Assembly (NCBI RefSeq): GCF_015500095.1 | Contig: NZ_CP062983.1 | Location: forward strand, 806,001-870,000 | Length of the DNA: 64,000 nt | From: Phototrophicus methaneseepsis | Lineage (GTDB): Bacteria > Chloroflexota > Anaerolineae > Aggregatilineales > Phototrophicaceae | Reading direction: 5' to 3' | In this document: positions 9,631 through 18,185 of the stretch, piece after piece | Layout: every line of letters starts with the position of its first letter | Position numbering within the stretch: the stretch's first letter is position 1 | Position numbers and translations under genes: made by a program | The notes under the pieces: model-generated | What the model was told of the DNA's origin: nothing | The model's input: only the letters and a program-made list of their open reading frames with translations | Database searches by the model: none

Positions 9631-10033
9631 TTGACCTCTGGAGTGGTTGGAAGAGAGAGGTGTAAAATGGTCGGTCATTAAGGTCATAACTGAGCTTCAT
9701 CTCTTTAGCCGTACCGAGTGCCCAAACTGCAATAATGCCGCTTTTAAGAACACCATATTTCCTAGCGAAAGCCCCTGAAAAGAGGCTGCTATGATTGATG
9801 ATAGAACATAAAACAGTAAACATTGCGTTTTATTACCAAGCCCCACTATATCTGGACGAGAGAGCGCGAAAGTTAACCTATCCTTGACTTGCTGTTTATC
9901 TTCCCTCAAAAGCCAATTTTACAAGACGCTTTAAGGGAATGAAGTTTTTGAGCCATTTTTTTGTAGGCTTTTTATTATTCTGCTCACTAAATCAGCCTCC
10001 GGCATGGGTCACCCGTATCATATTAGTAACACA
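9631..10033. other. Intergenic stretch upstream of the PAS kinase
   Basis: About 400 bases between the kinase start and the citrate synthase stop. I see no convincing coding region: the short frames here have no ribosome site or family match. It must contain the kinase promoter. A weak AGCC...GGCT hairpin followed by TTTTTA lies near 9953-9976, without strong terminator character. Confidence 0.4.
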
Positions 10034-11290
10034 TTATGACGTAAGATGGTTCCCTTCTGCGCCATTCGGGTTTGGCCCCGTATAACGTGCCCGTGGGCGA
10101 ATCAAGCGATCCGTCTGGTACTGTTCCAACGTATGCGCGACCCAACCAATCGTCCGGCCCAGCCCAAAGAGCGCGAGGGCCGTACCCGCATTTAACCCCA
10201 GCAAACGCCCTAATATCGCCAGGGCAAAATCAATGGTGGGGTAAGCCTGCATCAGATCAGCAGCAGCCGTCGTCACAGCATTTGCAAGCGCGAGCGCTTC
10301 ATGATTGGGCGCATAAGCCGTCATCATTGATAAGAGCGCTATCGCGCGTGGGTCGCCTTCCGGGTACAGCCGATGCCCAAAACCGGGTATATGTTCCCCG
10401 CGCTGCAAGCGTGCTGCGATAACCTGGGCCGCCATCTGCGGTGTATCCATCTCGCGCAGGAAAGCCTCTACCCGCTGAGTATGGCCGCCATGCTTGACGC
10501 CCTGCAATGCGGATAACCCAGCGATGACAGCCGCATAGGGGCTGGCCCCCGCCGCTGCAACAACTCGCGCTGTAAACGACGACGCATTCAGTTCATGGTC
10601 TGCACATAAGATCATCGCCGCACTCAACAGGGTATGGCTGCCTGTGTGCGTTGGGCATAAGCCTTGTTGCAAGGTTTGTGCCAGGGCGACATCATTGGGA
10701 ACATCCCCTGCGATGACAGAAACGAGCAACCGCAAAATACGGGCACCTGTATGGGCAGCGGCCTCTGGACGGAGGTCATAAGCTGCCAGATCATCGGCTG
10801 CGGCAATCGGTAAGATCAACTGCATGGATTGCAAGGGAGAAGGATGTGCCCCATCCATCTCGATATGCAGCAGCATCGTCTCATAATGATTGAGCAGTTC
10901 ATAGTTCGTCTGGAAGAGCGCCTCCGCATTGTTAAAGTGGCCCGTCCACAATAGCGAAGCCACCCGTTCAACAGTCTCTGTCTGGGCGAGCTCAGCCACA
11001 TCGTAACCCCGATAGAAAACACGCCCATTCGCGATAAGCGTCAGTTCAGAATCCAGCACTGGCGTCCCCCAATGCAAAGCATCCTGGGCCAGTTTTTCAG
11101 GATTACGGCGGCCTTGCTTGCGTTCGATCAACTTCTGGACATCTTCCGCATGGTAACGCCGCTGTCGGCTGCCTTCACCGACGGCCTCAGAGCGAATGAG
11201 GCCACGGCTTACATAAGCATACAGGGTTGTTCGGCTGACTTTTAACGCCTCAGCCGCTTCTTGCGCAGTCATATAACGCGTGCCCGGCAT
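10034..11290 (-). CDS. Citrate synthase-fold enzyme with N-terminal helix-turn-helix
   Basis: Residues 7-55 form a MerR/excisionase-type DNA-binding domain (MTAQEAAEALKVSRTTLYAY, then the wing region RYHAEDVQKLIERK). Residues 80-400 are a citrate synthase domain. The expected catalytic residues are present: His267 in KHGGH, His306 in PGFGHRLYP and Asp354 in PTIDFA. NASSFTARV and GWVAHTLEQ are also conserved. It likely condenses acetyl- or propionyl-CoA with oxaloacetate, or is a metabolite-sensing regulator that kept the fold. The HTH fusion occurs as a known variant in several phyla. AGAGGA precedes the ATG by about eleven bases. A 14-bp palindrome 36 bases upstream may be its operator. Confidence 0.88.
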   Translation of the reverse strand: MPGTRYMTAQEAAEALKVSRTTLYAYVSRGLIRSEAVGEGSRQRRYHAEDVQKLIERKQGRRNPEKLAQDALHWGTPVLDSELTLIANGRVFYRGYDVAELAQTETVERVASLLWTGHFNNAEALFQTNYELLNHYETMLLHIEMDGAHPSPLQSMQLILPIAAADDLAAYDLRPEAAAHTGARILRLLVSVIAGDVPNDVALAQTLQQGLCPTHTGSHTLLSAAMILCADHELNASSFTARVVAAAGASPYAAVIAGLSALQGVKHGGHTQRVEAFLREMDTPQMAAQVIAARLQRGEHIPGFGHRLYPEGDPRAIALLSMMTAYAPNHEALALANAVTTAAADLMQAYPTIDFALAILGRLLGLNAGTALALFGLGRTIGWVAHTLEQYQTDRLIRPRARYTGPNPNGAEGNHLTS

Positions 11291-11326
11291 CGGTCACTTC
11301 GTCCTCTGGTAGTAGCTCATTACGAA

Positions 11327-11340
11327 ACAGATGCATCTGT
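11327..11340. promoter_or_regulatory. 14-bp perfect palindrome, candidate operator
   Basis: ACAGATGCATCTGT is a perfect palindrome 36 bases upstream of the HTH-citrate synthase start. Two GAATGCAC direct repeats follow at 11349-11356 and 11370-11377. MerR-like dimers bind such dyads, so self-regulation is a reasonable inference but is not shown. Confidence 0.5.
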
Positions 11341-11545
11341 ATGGTATAGAATGCACCCGCCTAGCCTTGGAATGCACTTATAACACATTCTTATAATGAG
11401 TTTACTGGAAAAACCCTTTCATGGGAAATAACCTTACGGGTGTTCTTTGCGTCTGTAACCTGCGGCAATCCTCCCCTTCGTCACTGTGTTACCTATTGTG
11501 TTACTTCTGTACATAACAGGCATACACCCAACTGCTGTTCGCCTT

Positions 11546-11551
11546 TATAAT
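11546..11551 (+). promoter_or_regulatory. Minus-10 box of an apparent leaderless promoter
   Basis: TATAAT ends eight bases before the ATG at 11560, so transcription should start at or within a base or two of the start codon. No Shine-Dalgarno sequence lies upstream of that ATG. Only a poor minus-35 (TACACC, 17-base spacer) is seen. This is the usual layout of a leaderless gene. Confidence 0.55.
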
Positions 11552-11559
11552 GCGGCCCT

Positions 11560-13134
11560 ATGCGACGACTAACGACGACTCCATGGTTTCTCCCTGCGCT
11601 GGTGATTGCGGCCATATTATTGGCGGCAGCGCCCTTGCTGCTCTACCCCCTTGGGCGTGATCAGGGTATGTACGCCAATATCGGTCAATCCATCGTTGAT
11701 GGCGGCATGCCTTATGTTTCGATGTGGGATATTAAGCCGCCCCCCATCTATTATTTATACGCGGCGGCGATCGCCCTCTTCGGCCATAGTACGAGCGCTG
11801 TCCACGCCCTGGATTTGGTGCTGATCCCTCTGGCGCTGTTGGCGGTTTACAGCCTGGGCAGCAAACTTGCCAATGCACGCACGGGAGCGCTTGCCGCCTT
11901 GCTGCTGGGCGTTTTCTACTTCAGCGATAGCTTCGAAAATTTAACGCAGAGCGATTCCCTGGCATTGGTGCCAGCCAATTTGGCCGCATGGTGTGCTTAC
12001 AAAGCCGCGACCATGCCACGCGCCAGCCGTGATGCCATCCTCTACAGCCTGCTAACAGGCTTATTGTGTGGAGTGCTGCTGTGGTTCAAGCAATATTATC
12101 TTTTCTTCGTGCTGGCACTTGTCGTCAACCAGGTGTGGGAACGCCACGCCTTGCCTGTAAAAGAAGCCGTCGCATTCACGGTAGGGGGCCTCGTCACAGG
12201 GGGACTGCTGCTGCTTTACTTCGGCATCAGTGGCATTCTGGACGAGATGCTCATCGTGGCACAGGGCACAGCCGCCTATAATGCACAGGGATATGCCCTG
12301 GACGAATTCCTGTTTGGGATGGGTAACGGCTTCATGTCGCGGTTCAACCATTGGGGCGTGCTCATCATTCTGGCAATGTTATGGCTGCCTCTTCGCAGTC
12401 TGGGGCCTCGCAAACGCGGTTGGCGTCTGATCGTCTTATGGTGGCTGGCAGGGCTGGCTTTCTTGTTGATCCAGGCGAAAGGCTTCGATACGCACTGGCT
12501 GTTGATGCTGCCGCCGCTGGCGCTCTTCGCCGCAGAAGCATTTGATCGTCTGGTAAGCCTGGTTACAGGCATTGGACGGACAACAGATGGTGAAACCCGC
12601 CGCAGCGTGCTCTTGCAAAAGGGAGCCTTTGCCCTGTTTAGCCTCTTTTTATTAGGCATCCTCATCTGGAATACATGGGTGCCAGCTCTCCCCTGGCTGA
12701 CAGGCCAGGAAACACAGGTTGATTATTATGAGAACTTCGTCGCGGGGGATTTGCGCGCAGCGGATTCTTTAGAAGTCGTGCAGTACTTACAACAGTATCA
12801 CAGCCCCGGCGATAGTATCTTCATCTATGGGTTCCGGCCAGAGGTGGCATTTATGGGCCAATGGCGGCCCGCGACGCGCTTTCAGGCACAATTCCCGCTA
12901 GTAGCCCCCTGGTATCCTCCATCGTGGCGAGAAGAAAATGTGAGTATACTTTGGGGAGCCATGCCGCCATACGTCCTCATCCTGCAAAATGACTATATGC
13001 CCTGGGTCACAAATTATGATCTGGACAGTCATCAACTATTGCAAGAGGATATTGAATTGAACAACTGGTTGATGGCAAACTATGAACGTGAAACGATGAT
13101 TGGGAATTTCTTTATATGGCGCAGACGAACATAG
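11560..13134 (+). CDS. Glycosyltransferase family 39-like membrane protein (PMT_2)
   Basis: A 524-residue polytopic protein with about ten membrane segments. The first loop has GRDQGMYANIGQSIVDGGMP followed by WDIKPPPIYYLYA, the acidic catalytic-type loop of GT39/PMT_2 enzymes that transfer mannose or related sugars from a lipid-phosphate carrier. A soluble C-terminal part carries SIFIYGFRPEVAFMGQW, as in many bacterial GT39 proteins. The expected place of action is the outer face of the cytoplasmic membrane. The next gene overlaps by 19 bases. The acceptor cannot be told from sequence. Confidence 0.75.
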   Translation: MRRLTTTPWFLPALVIAAILLAAAPLLLYPLGRDQGMYANIGQSIVDGGMPYVSMWDIKPPPIYYLYAAAIALFGHSTSAVHALDLVLIPLALLAVYSLGSKLANARTGALAALLLGVFYFSDSFENLTQSDSLALVPANLAAWCAYKAATMPRASRDAILYSLLTGLLCGVLLWFKQYYLFFVLALVVNQVWERHALPVKEAVAFTVGGLVTGGLLLLYFGISGILDEMLIVAQGTAAYNAQGYALDEFLFGMGNGFMSRFNHWGVLIILAMLWLPLRSLGPRKRGWRLIVLWWLAGLAFLLIQAKGFDTHWLLMLPPLALFAAEAFDRLVSLVTGIGRTTDGETRRSVLLQKGAFALFSLFLLGILIWNTWVPALPWLTGQETQVDYYENFVAGDLRAADSLEVVQYLQQYHSPGDSIFIYGFRPEVAFMGQWRPATRFQAQFPLVAPWYPPSWREENVSILWGAMPPYVLILQNDYMPWVTNYDLDSHQLLQEDIELNNWLMANYERETMIGNFFIWRRRT

Positions 13135-13562
13135 CGCAAACGATTAACGGCGTGACTATCCGGCAAGCCAACGCCTCAGATATTCCGACACTGGAATCTT
13201 TCATCAAGCAGTTTGTAGAAAGCGGCGATTTGCTACCGCGTACGCTGGATGAATTGGAAGATCTGCTGGGCAATTTCTTCATTGCTACCGATGAAGAGGG
13301 CGAGATGGTTGGCTGTGCCGCGCTGGAAGTATATAGCAAAAAATTAGCGGAAATTCGCAGTCTGGCCGTCTCCCCCAAAGCGCAAGGGCGCGGCGTTGGT
13401 AAGCGGCTGGTCAAAATCTGCCTGGATTTAGCCCACGAACAAAGCATCTTCGAAGTAATGGCTATTTCCGCACAGGATGACTTCTTCAAAGCCTGTGGCT
13501 TTGATTACACACTGCCGCGTTTGCGACGTGCCTTCTTCATACAGACGCGCGACGAAATATAG
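13116..13562 (+). CDS. GNAT N-acetyltransferase, ArgA-like
   Basis: A 148-residue acetyl-CoA-dependent acetyltransferase. The core reads EMVGCAALEVYSKKLAEIRS, then LAVSPKAQGRGVGKRLV, where QGRGVG is the acetyl-CoA pyrophosphate loop, and ends with DDFFKACGF. The LAEIRSLAV and GCAAL segments match the short stand-alone N-acetylglutamate synthase-like GNATs used in arginine biosynthesis by some bacteria. No arg gene is nearby, so substrate assignment stays tentative. It overlaps the GT39 gene by 19 bases and precedes the methyltransferase by 12, indicating one transcript. Confidence 0.75.
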   Translation: MAQTNIAQTINGVTIRQANASDIPTLESFIKQFVESGDLLPRTLDELEDLLGNFFIATDEEGEMVGCAALEVYSKKLAEIRSLAVSPKAQGRGVGKRLVKICLDLAHEQSIFEVMAISAQDDFFKACGFDYTLPRLRRAFFIQTRDEI

Positions 13563-13574
13563 AAAATATAGACT

Positions 13575-14576
13575 ATGCCAAACCTCGTCGCACAGATCGC
13601 CCCTCAGCGCAGCACACAATATGCACAGCTAGCGACCCAACTCGCGCCATATGAGCTTGCGCTCAGTCCATTAGGGGCAAAAATAACGGATTTGCAGCCC
13701 GTCACACTGGGTGGACAGGCTTACTTACGCTTTGATTACGCTGGCGAAGTTGATGAGGCCCTGCTCACAGAAGTGGGATCATTAGCGATGACGAGCGCCT
13801 ATTTTGAATATTATGATCACGTAGAGCCAATTGGCGGCCCGCTGCTCAAGCCGTTAATGCCAACCTATGCGCCTTTTTTGCCACCAGACATCGCAGAAGC
13901 ACGCCGCTACCGGGGCAAGACCAATGAAATGCTGACGTTGTTCATGCTCAATGTGGCGCGTCACAGCAGCGCATTCGCACATCGCCCCTGGCAAACGCTG
14001 CGCGTCTATGACCCGTTGGCAGGTGGGGGCACCACCTTGCTGACGGCCCTGGTATTAGGCGCGGAAGTCGCTGGCAGCGACGAAGACCGCGAAGCGATCG
14101 ACGGGATTGCGCGGTTTATCCGCCAGTACACCAAAGAAGCGCGCATCTCCTGCAAACTGCGCGAAGAAAAAATCAAAAATGTGGGTAAGCGCTGGTGGGC
14201 GGAAATCAAACAAGGCGATACGGTCCGCCGCTGCCTGATGGCCCGCGGCGATGTTGGCGATGGGGCCAAATTGCTGCATGGCTTTAAAAAGCCCCATGTC
14301 ATCGTGACGGATCTGCCCTATGGCATTCAGCACAGCGGTGCCCTGACGGAACTGTTGCAAAAAGCCCTGCCCGTCTGGGCGGAGGTCCTAGATGAAGGTG
14401 GGACTCTGGTCTTTAGCTGGGATGCCACCCGCTTTAGCAGGGAAGACATGGTCGGGCTGGTGCGAGAAGCCAGATACTTTACGGTGCTGGATGAAGCACC
14501 CTATAACCAGCTCACGCACCGTGTTGACCGTGTGATTCAGCAGCGAGACATCCTCGTTGCGCGTTTAACGACTTAA
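13575..14576 (+). CDS. SAM-dependent methyltransferase, TRM11/RlmL-type fold
   Basis: A 333-residue class I methyltransferase. The SAM-binding loop is VYDPLAGGGTTLLTALVLGA (near residue 140), and the catalytic motif is TDLPYGIQHSG (near residue 243), the (D/N)LPY form used for N2-guanine or N6-adenine methylation of RNA. No THUMP domain is recognisable in the N-terminal 110 residues, unlike TrmN/Trm11. A basic insert (CKLREEKIKNVGKRWW) between the motifs could touch RNA. It is the third gene of the GT39-GNAT operon. Its substrate, probably tRNA or rRNA, is inferred. Confidence 0.65.
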   Translation: MPNLVAQIAPQRSTQYAQLATQLAPYELALSPLGAKITDLQPVTLGGQAYLRFDYAGEVDEALLTEVGSLAMTSAYFEYYDHVEPIGGPLLKPLMPTYAPFLPPDIAEARRYRGKTNEMLTLFMLNVARHSSAFAHRPWQTLRVYDPLAGGGTTLLTALVLGAEVAGSDEDREAIDGIARFIRQYTKEARISCKLREEKIKNVGKRWWAEIKQGDTVRRCLMARGDVGDGAKLLHGFKKPHVIVTDLPYGIQHSGALTELLQKALPVWAEVLDEGGTLVFSWDATRFSREDMVGLVREARYFTVLDEAPYNQLTHRVDRVIQQRDILVARLTT

Positions 14577-14625
14577 TCATGCCTATCGCAACACCTATAG
14601 CAGCAGGCATATTTGGCATTATAGC

Positions 14626-15132
14626 CTATACAGCGTCATGAGTTTCTTCATCATTTGTCGCGACAGGGGTTTCCTGCGTATCCGTATCAGACGCGCCAGC
14701 AGAAGGGGTCGATGCATCTGCTACTGGCAGAGAAGCATGTAATTTTTCAACCTGCTCCCTGGCGATCTGGCGCGCTTCTTCCAGCGTGTCCGTATATAAC
14801 CAGGCCGTATTCGACATCAAATCCGGGTAGGACTTGTTGAGGACATCCATAAAGGCGGATAGAAAACGCCCCGCTTGCAAATAGACAGAAATGTTCGAGT
14901 TATTGTGTGACATCGACATGCGCACCACGTTGCGGATGTGCATTGCCGCGCCTGGGGGCAAATAACTCGATTCACTCATATCAATGATCGAAACAACGGG
15001 CTTATCCACCGTATCCATCATGCTATTTGCCTGGTCAATGTACTTGTAAAAGTCTTCCCAGGTCCATTTACCCGCATATATAAAGCGAACAATCGTCTTT
15101 TCTGGGTTATCCCACTCAACGGAAACAGGCAT
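14626..15132 (-). CDS. STAS-like small regulatory protein
   Basis: A soluble protein of 168 residues. It begins VEWDNPEKTIVRFIYAGKWT and contains KPVVSIIDMSES and AAMHIRNVVRMS, the alternating strand/helix layout of STAS (SpoIIAA-like) domains, which act as anti-sigma antagonists or sensors. In canonical antagonists the Ser after D-x-S in this region is phosphorylated; here DMSESS offers that possibility. The last 30 residues are a disordered Ala/Thr/Asp tail. No partner kinase or sigma factor is adjacent. Function is inferred from fold only. Confidence 0.5.
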   Translation of the reverse strand: MPVSVEWDNPEKTIVRFIYAGKWTWEDFYKYIDQANSMMDTVDKPVVSIIDMSESSYLPPGAAMHIRNVVRMSMSHNNSNISVYLQAGRFLSAFMDVLNKSYPDLMSNTAWLYTDTLEEARQIAREQVEKLHASLPVADASTPSAGASDTDTQETPVATNDEETHDAV

Positions 15133-15463
15133 ATCTCTACTCCGTGTCGCTATGTCGTTACCCTGCTGGAGGCATTTGATTGTAACGCGTACTTATTCGT
15201 TCGCCTAATTCCTATATCCCTGGCGTAAACTAGGCGGCGGTCTGGCAAAGTCATTTAGACTATATCTCTGATTCCCCTGAATTAACCCTTAAGTTGCATT
15301 AATTATTATCAGATAATAGCCAACCCCATATAGTCGGCCACGCTGTAGAAAGCCGTCCATTCAGGCGTGTTATGACGTATCAGCGAACTTGTAGGGAACC
15401 ACTCAGGGAAACGCTAAGGACGCCTTTTCAGACGCCCTTTGCACAAGGAGGAGGGATATTGCG

Positions 15464-15593
15464 GGTCGATGGGGGGAAATTCGACCTGGGACTCGGCTCT
15501 AGGGTAAGACGAGGTCCCATTACTGATAGATACTCCCCATAGAGCCACTGGCGAACCTCAGTTCACTTACAACACAATTTGCGTTGGGCTCTA
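15464..15593. ncRNA. Candidate structured RNA with alternative pairing
   Basis: Three helices follow one another: GGTCGA/TCGACC (15464-15469 with 15481-15486), GGGACTCG/CGAGGTCCC with a one-base bulge (15488-15495 with 15510-15518), and TAGAGCC/GGCTCTA (15540-15546 with 15587-15593). A second GGCTCTA at 15495-15501, mostly in the loop of the middle hairpin, can pair with the same TAGAGCC, so two folds exclude each other. No known RNA family was recognised, and the transcribed strand is not known. Confidence 0.4.
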
Positions 15594-15723
15594 TACTCAC
15601 CTATCGCCAAAAGAGGGGCTGATAGATGTATTTTCGCGCTGCTTATTTAGTTTTCTTTAATATGCAGGGCCAGAGCGTGAGCGACATGGGGAAGTGACAG
15701 AGCGGCAAAATCTACAGAAATGA

Positions 15724-15754
15724 AAAAGGCACGCTCTGATGGGGCGTGCCTTTT
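15724..15754 (-). terminator. Intrinsic terminator
   Basis: An 11-bp perfect stem (AAAAGGCACGC with GCGTGCCTTTT) and a 9-base loop, 44 bases past the stop of the LPDTG-type gene. The A/T flanks give a U-tract in both directions, so it may also act on rightward transcripts from the structured region. Confidence 0.8.
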
Positions 15755-15797
15755 ATCGTCAGTATGTGTGCCTTGATGTTAGTTTAAAGGCGTTCGT

Positions 15798-16808
15798 TTA
15801 CGAAGGCGTATTATCGCGTAAGCGCCGTGAAACGACGATCACACCTAACAGGCCGAAAGCCGCCAGTAAGAAGGCACCCGGCCCGCCCGCTGCCAGATCA
15901 TCAAACAAGCCAGTATCAGGCAGTTGTGTATCGACTGTCCGTGTGGGGACAGCGCCGATTTCACTGGTCGGGGTGACCTCGCCCGGTGTGACCACCGGAG
16001 TAGCAAACAACGTTGCCAGCGCCGTAGCCGTCATCTGGACTTCGCTAAGGCTGGGTGGGGCTGCACTCGTTGGCACGTCTTCACCACCTGCCAGGGCCGT
16101 TGCTGTCAACTGCACAGAACTGAGTTCGCCCAGGTCTTCTGCTTCCGACGTTTGAGTCGCAAAGGGTGCAAATTCAGCCGTTTGGGTCATAAATGGGATG
16201 AACGCTGCTGTTGATGTCAGTTGATCCGCCACAGACAGGGTACTTTTCGCCTCAGCAACGACGGCTGTCTGGGTCATTTCGTCAAATACAACTTCCTGCG
16301 TGGCCGTTGCATCTAAATCAACTGTCGGGCTGGGCGTGATACTGGGCGTCGGGCTGGCTGCTGCCGCCGTCTGAGAGGCATCTGCAAGCGCGGTATTGGC
16401 GATCTGCGTCTCTGTCTGCAAGATGAAGACAGTCGCATTCGCGTTAGCAACAGCCGTCCGGGTTGCGACGTCCGTCGGGTCTTCACCCTGGTTAAGCGCC
16501 AGGTAACCAATCAGTGCAAAGCCGCCACATAATAGCAACAATAAGGCCACAGCCAGAATGATAAACAGGCGATTATTACCAGTGCTTTCTTCTTCGACAA
16601 CAACGCCACTGTCAGCATCTGTAAAATCCGGGCCTTCGTCTGGGAAGTCAAAATCGCTATCGAGATCGGCATCATTGCCGAAGTCATCGAAGCCAGTGCC
16701 GAATTCGTCGGCTTCTTCCCCGAACAGGCCCTCATCATCAGAACCAAACAGATCGTCGTCGTCCCCAAAGAGGTCGTCGTCGTCAAATCTGAAATCATCG
16801 TCGGACAT
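15798..16808 (-). CDS. Acidic membrane protein with C-terminal LPDTG-type anchor signal
   Basis: A 336-residue protein with an Asp-rich N-terminus (DDDDLFGDDDDLFG) of about 80 residues, a membrane helix at about 80-103, a long Thr/Ala-rich region with repeated TQTA units, then LPDTG at 296-300 followed by a hydrophobic stretch and RRLRDN. The tail is a textbook sortase-type sorting signal. An internal helix before it is unusual for a sortase substrate: if both segments span, the middle region is a surface loop with both ends inside. GGGGAGG precedes the ATG. No sortase is in the window. Confidence 0.7.
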   Translation of the reverse strand: MSDDDFRFDDDDLFGDDDDLFGSDDEGLFGEEADEFGTGFDDFGNDADLDSDFDFPDEGPDFTDADSGVVVEEESTGNNRLFIILAVALLLLLCGGFALIGYLALNQGEDPTDVATRTAVANANATVFILQTETQIANTALADASQTAAAASPTPSITPSPTVDLDATATQEVVFDEMTQTAVVAEAKSTLSVADQLTSTAAFIPFMTQTAEFAPFATQTSEAEDLGELSSVQLTATALAGGEDVPTSAAPPSLSEVQMTATALATLFATPVVTPGEVTPTSEIGAVPTRTVDTQLPDTGLFDDLAAGGPGAFLLAAFGLLGVIVVSRRLRDNTPS

Positions 16809-17062
16809 TAGGGCCTCCCCTTAGACGCTACCAGCGTGGGTACGCAAGTTCGAATACAAAGTTAATCGTCTTTCCCTAGTATAAACATGCCACAAATTTT
16901 GTGTGTAGCAAGTGTGCCGCGCCTGTGCTCCCACAGCGGCACGATCAAAGTATGTTTATCATAAACCGAAACCGCATTCTCTGCCAGCCAACTCCCTTAA
17001 GTTATGAGAAACGAGCATCTTTTCGGCTTTTCTCTCATCTAAGCCAATGCGTGCCAGGGCAC

Positions 17063-18139
17063 TTAACGCCCGGTCAATTCCAGGTCAGCGGCTGGCAACC
17101 ACACAATTTCACCACCCAGCAGCTCCACTTCAGCACAGGGTGTGCGCAATCCATTAGAGAGCATATGCGGCTCCAGAGATGTGTTCAGAATGCGCCCCAA
17201 TTGGCCTTGATACGGTGCGCGTGAAACACGGATACGCATCCCAGGCCGCAGCGGCAGGCGAGCGTCCGGCGTGGCGGGCAAATCATCACGGCGCGGACGG
17301 TTCACAACGGCTTCTGGGCGACGAACCGCATTACGGCGCGGCGTAAAGCCATCCAGCGTCACCTGGTATCCCTGACAATCCGTAAACAAGGTGAGGACAT
17401 CCTCTGGCATGCGTTGATTGCCGAATCCTTCTGTGACCATAATCGTCACATCGCTAGCCAGCGCTTCTGGGATGAGGGCAGCGGGCATACTGGGTACGAT
17501 CAGGCCCGCGAACTGGCGCACCTGGGCGATCTTCAGGTGTGTGCTGGTGAGCGTCTCCGGCGAGAGCACGACTTCATTGCGATAGCCCGCTTCGAGCGTA
17601 TCTTTTGGCAAGCCCTGCATACCGCCCTTATGCGGCACCAGCCGTAATGTCGCAATGGTACTACGCCCATTGCCCCAGATGCCTTGGATGAGCGTGCCGA
17701 CTGCTTCAATAGCGACACCGCGCGGGTACAGCTCAATCACACGGCCGCGCACACCGGCTTCCAGGTTGATGACACGCGGCATAGACTGCATGATGATGCG
17801 CCCATCGCCCACATGTACAATCAGCCCGCGAACAGGCGACATCACACGACGCCCACGTTTAGGGTCATCCCCGGCGATAGGCTCGCCTTCCTGCACGCGC
17901 GCACCCACTCGCTTCAGCAGCTTTTTGGGCAAATCTGCCGGGTTGCGGAGTCGCAGCTCTTTAGCTGCTTCGATGATGATGTGCCGGGCCGGAATGATGC
18001 CGCGAGCCACACTATCACGAATATCCACACGCTGACCTTGCAAGACGCGCACCTGCCCAATGGCTTCATCTGGCAGCAGCACCTCGCGCCGGATGGTCGT
18101 CATTTCGCTGATGATGCGTTGGTCGGCATAATGTGACAT
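17063..18139 (-). CDS. Barrel-sandwich/KOW protein of the MutL-like cluster
   Basis: Last gene of the minus-strand cluster. The middle part, GARVQEGEPIAG...MSPVRGLIVHVGDGRI, has the spacing of a barrel-sandwich hybrid (lipoyl/hammerhead-like) domain. The C-terminus (LRPGMRIRVSRAPYQGQLG...EIVWLPAADLEL) resembles a KOW-type beta barrel. No catalytic motif or membrane segment is seen. I prefer the start MSHYADQ at 18139 because AGAGGA lies seven bases upstream; ten more codons are open. It follows the MutL-like ATPase by 46 bases and probably works with it. No published function is known to me. Confidence 0.6.
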   Translation of the reverse strand: MSHYADQRIISEMTTIRREVLLPDEAIGQVRVLQGQRVDIRDSVARGIIPARHIIIEAAKELRLRNPADLPKKLLKRVGARVQEGEPIAGDDPKRGRRVMSPVRGLIVHVGDGRIIMQSMPRVINLEAGVRGRVIELYPRGVAIEAVGTLIQGIWGNGRSTIATLRLVPHKGGMQGLPKDTLEAGYRNEVVLSPETLTSTHLKIAQVRQFAGLIVPSMPAALIPEALASDVTIMVTEGFGNQRMPEDVLTLFTDCQGYQVTLDGFTPRRNAVRRPEAVVNRPRRDDLPATPDARLPLRPGMRIRVSRAPYQGQLGRILNTSLEPHMLSNGLRTPCAEVELLGGEIVWLPAADLELTGR

Positions 18140-18185
18140 GTTCAATCCTCTAATGTGCTCATCTCGCACACCTTTAACCGGCGTG

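Larger units (their letters stand above)
15133..15797. other. Long non-coding stretch with structured RNA candidate
   Basis: 665 bases without a credible gene. It holds a series of inverted repeats (15464-15593, listed separately), the direct repeat GACGCC (15419-15424 and 15431-15436), and a clear terminator (15724-15754) for the minus-strand gene that ends at 15798. Confidence 0.6.

Noticed and set aside
16840-16870. A GTTCGAAT stretch resembling a tRNA T-loop
   Set aside because: No acceptor or anticodon stem can be formed around it.
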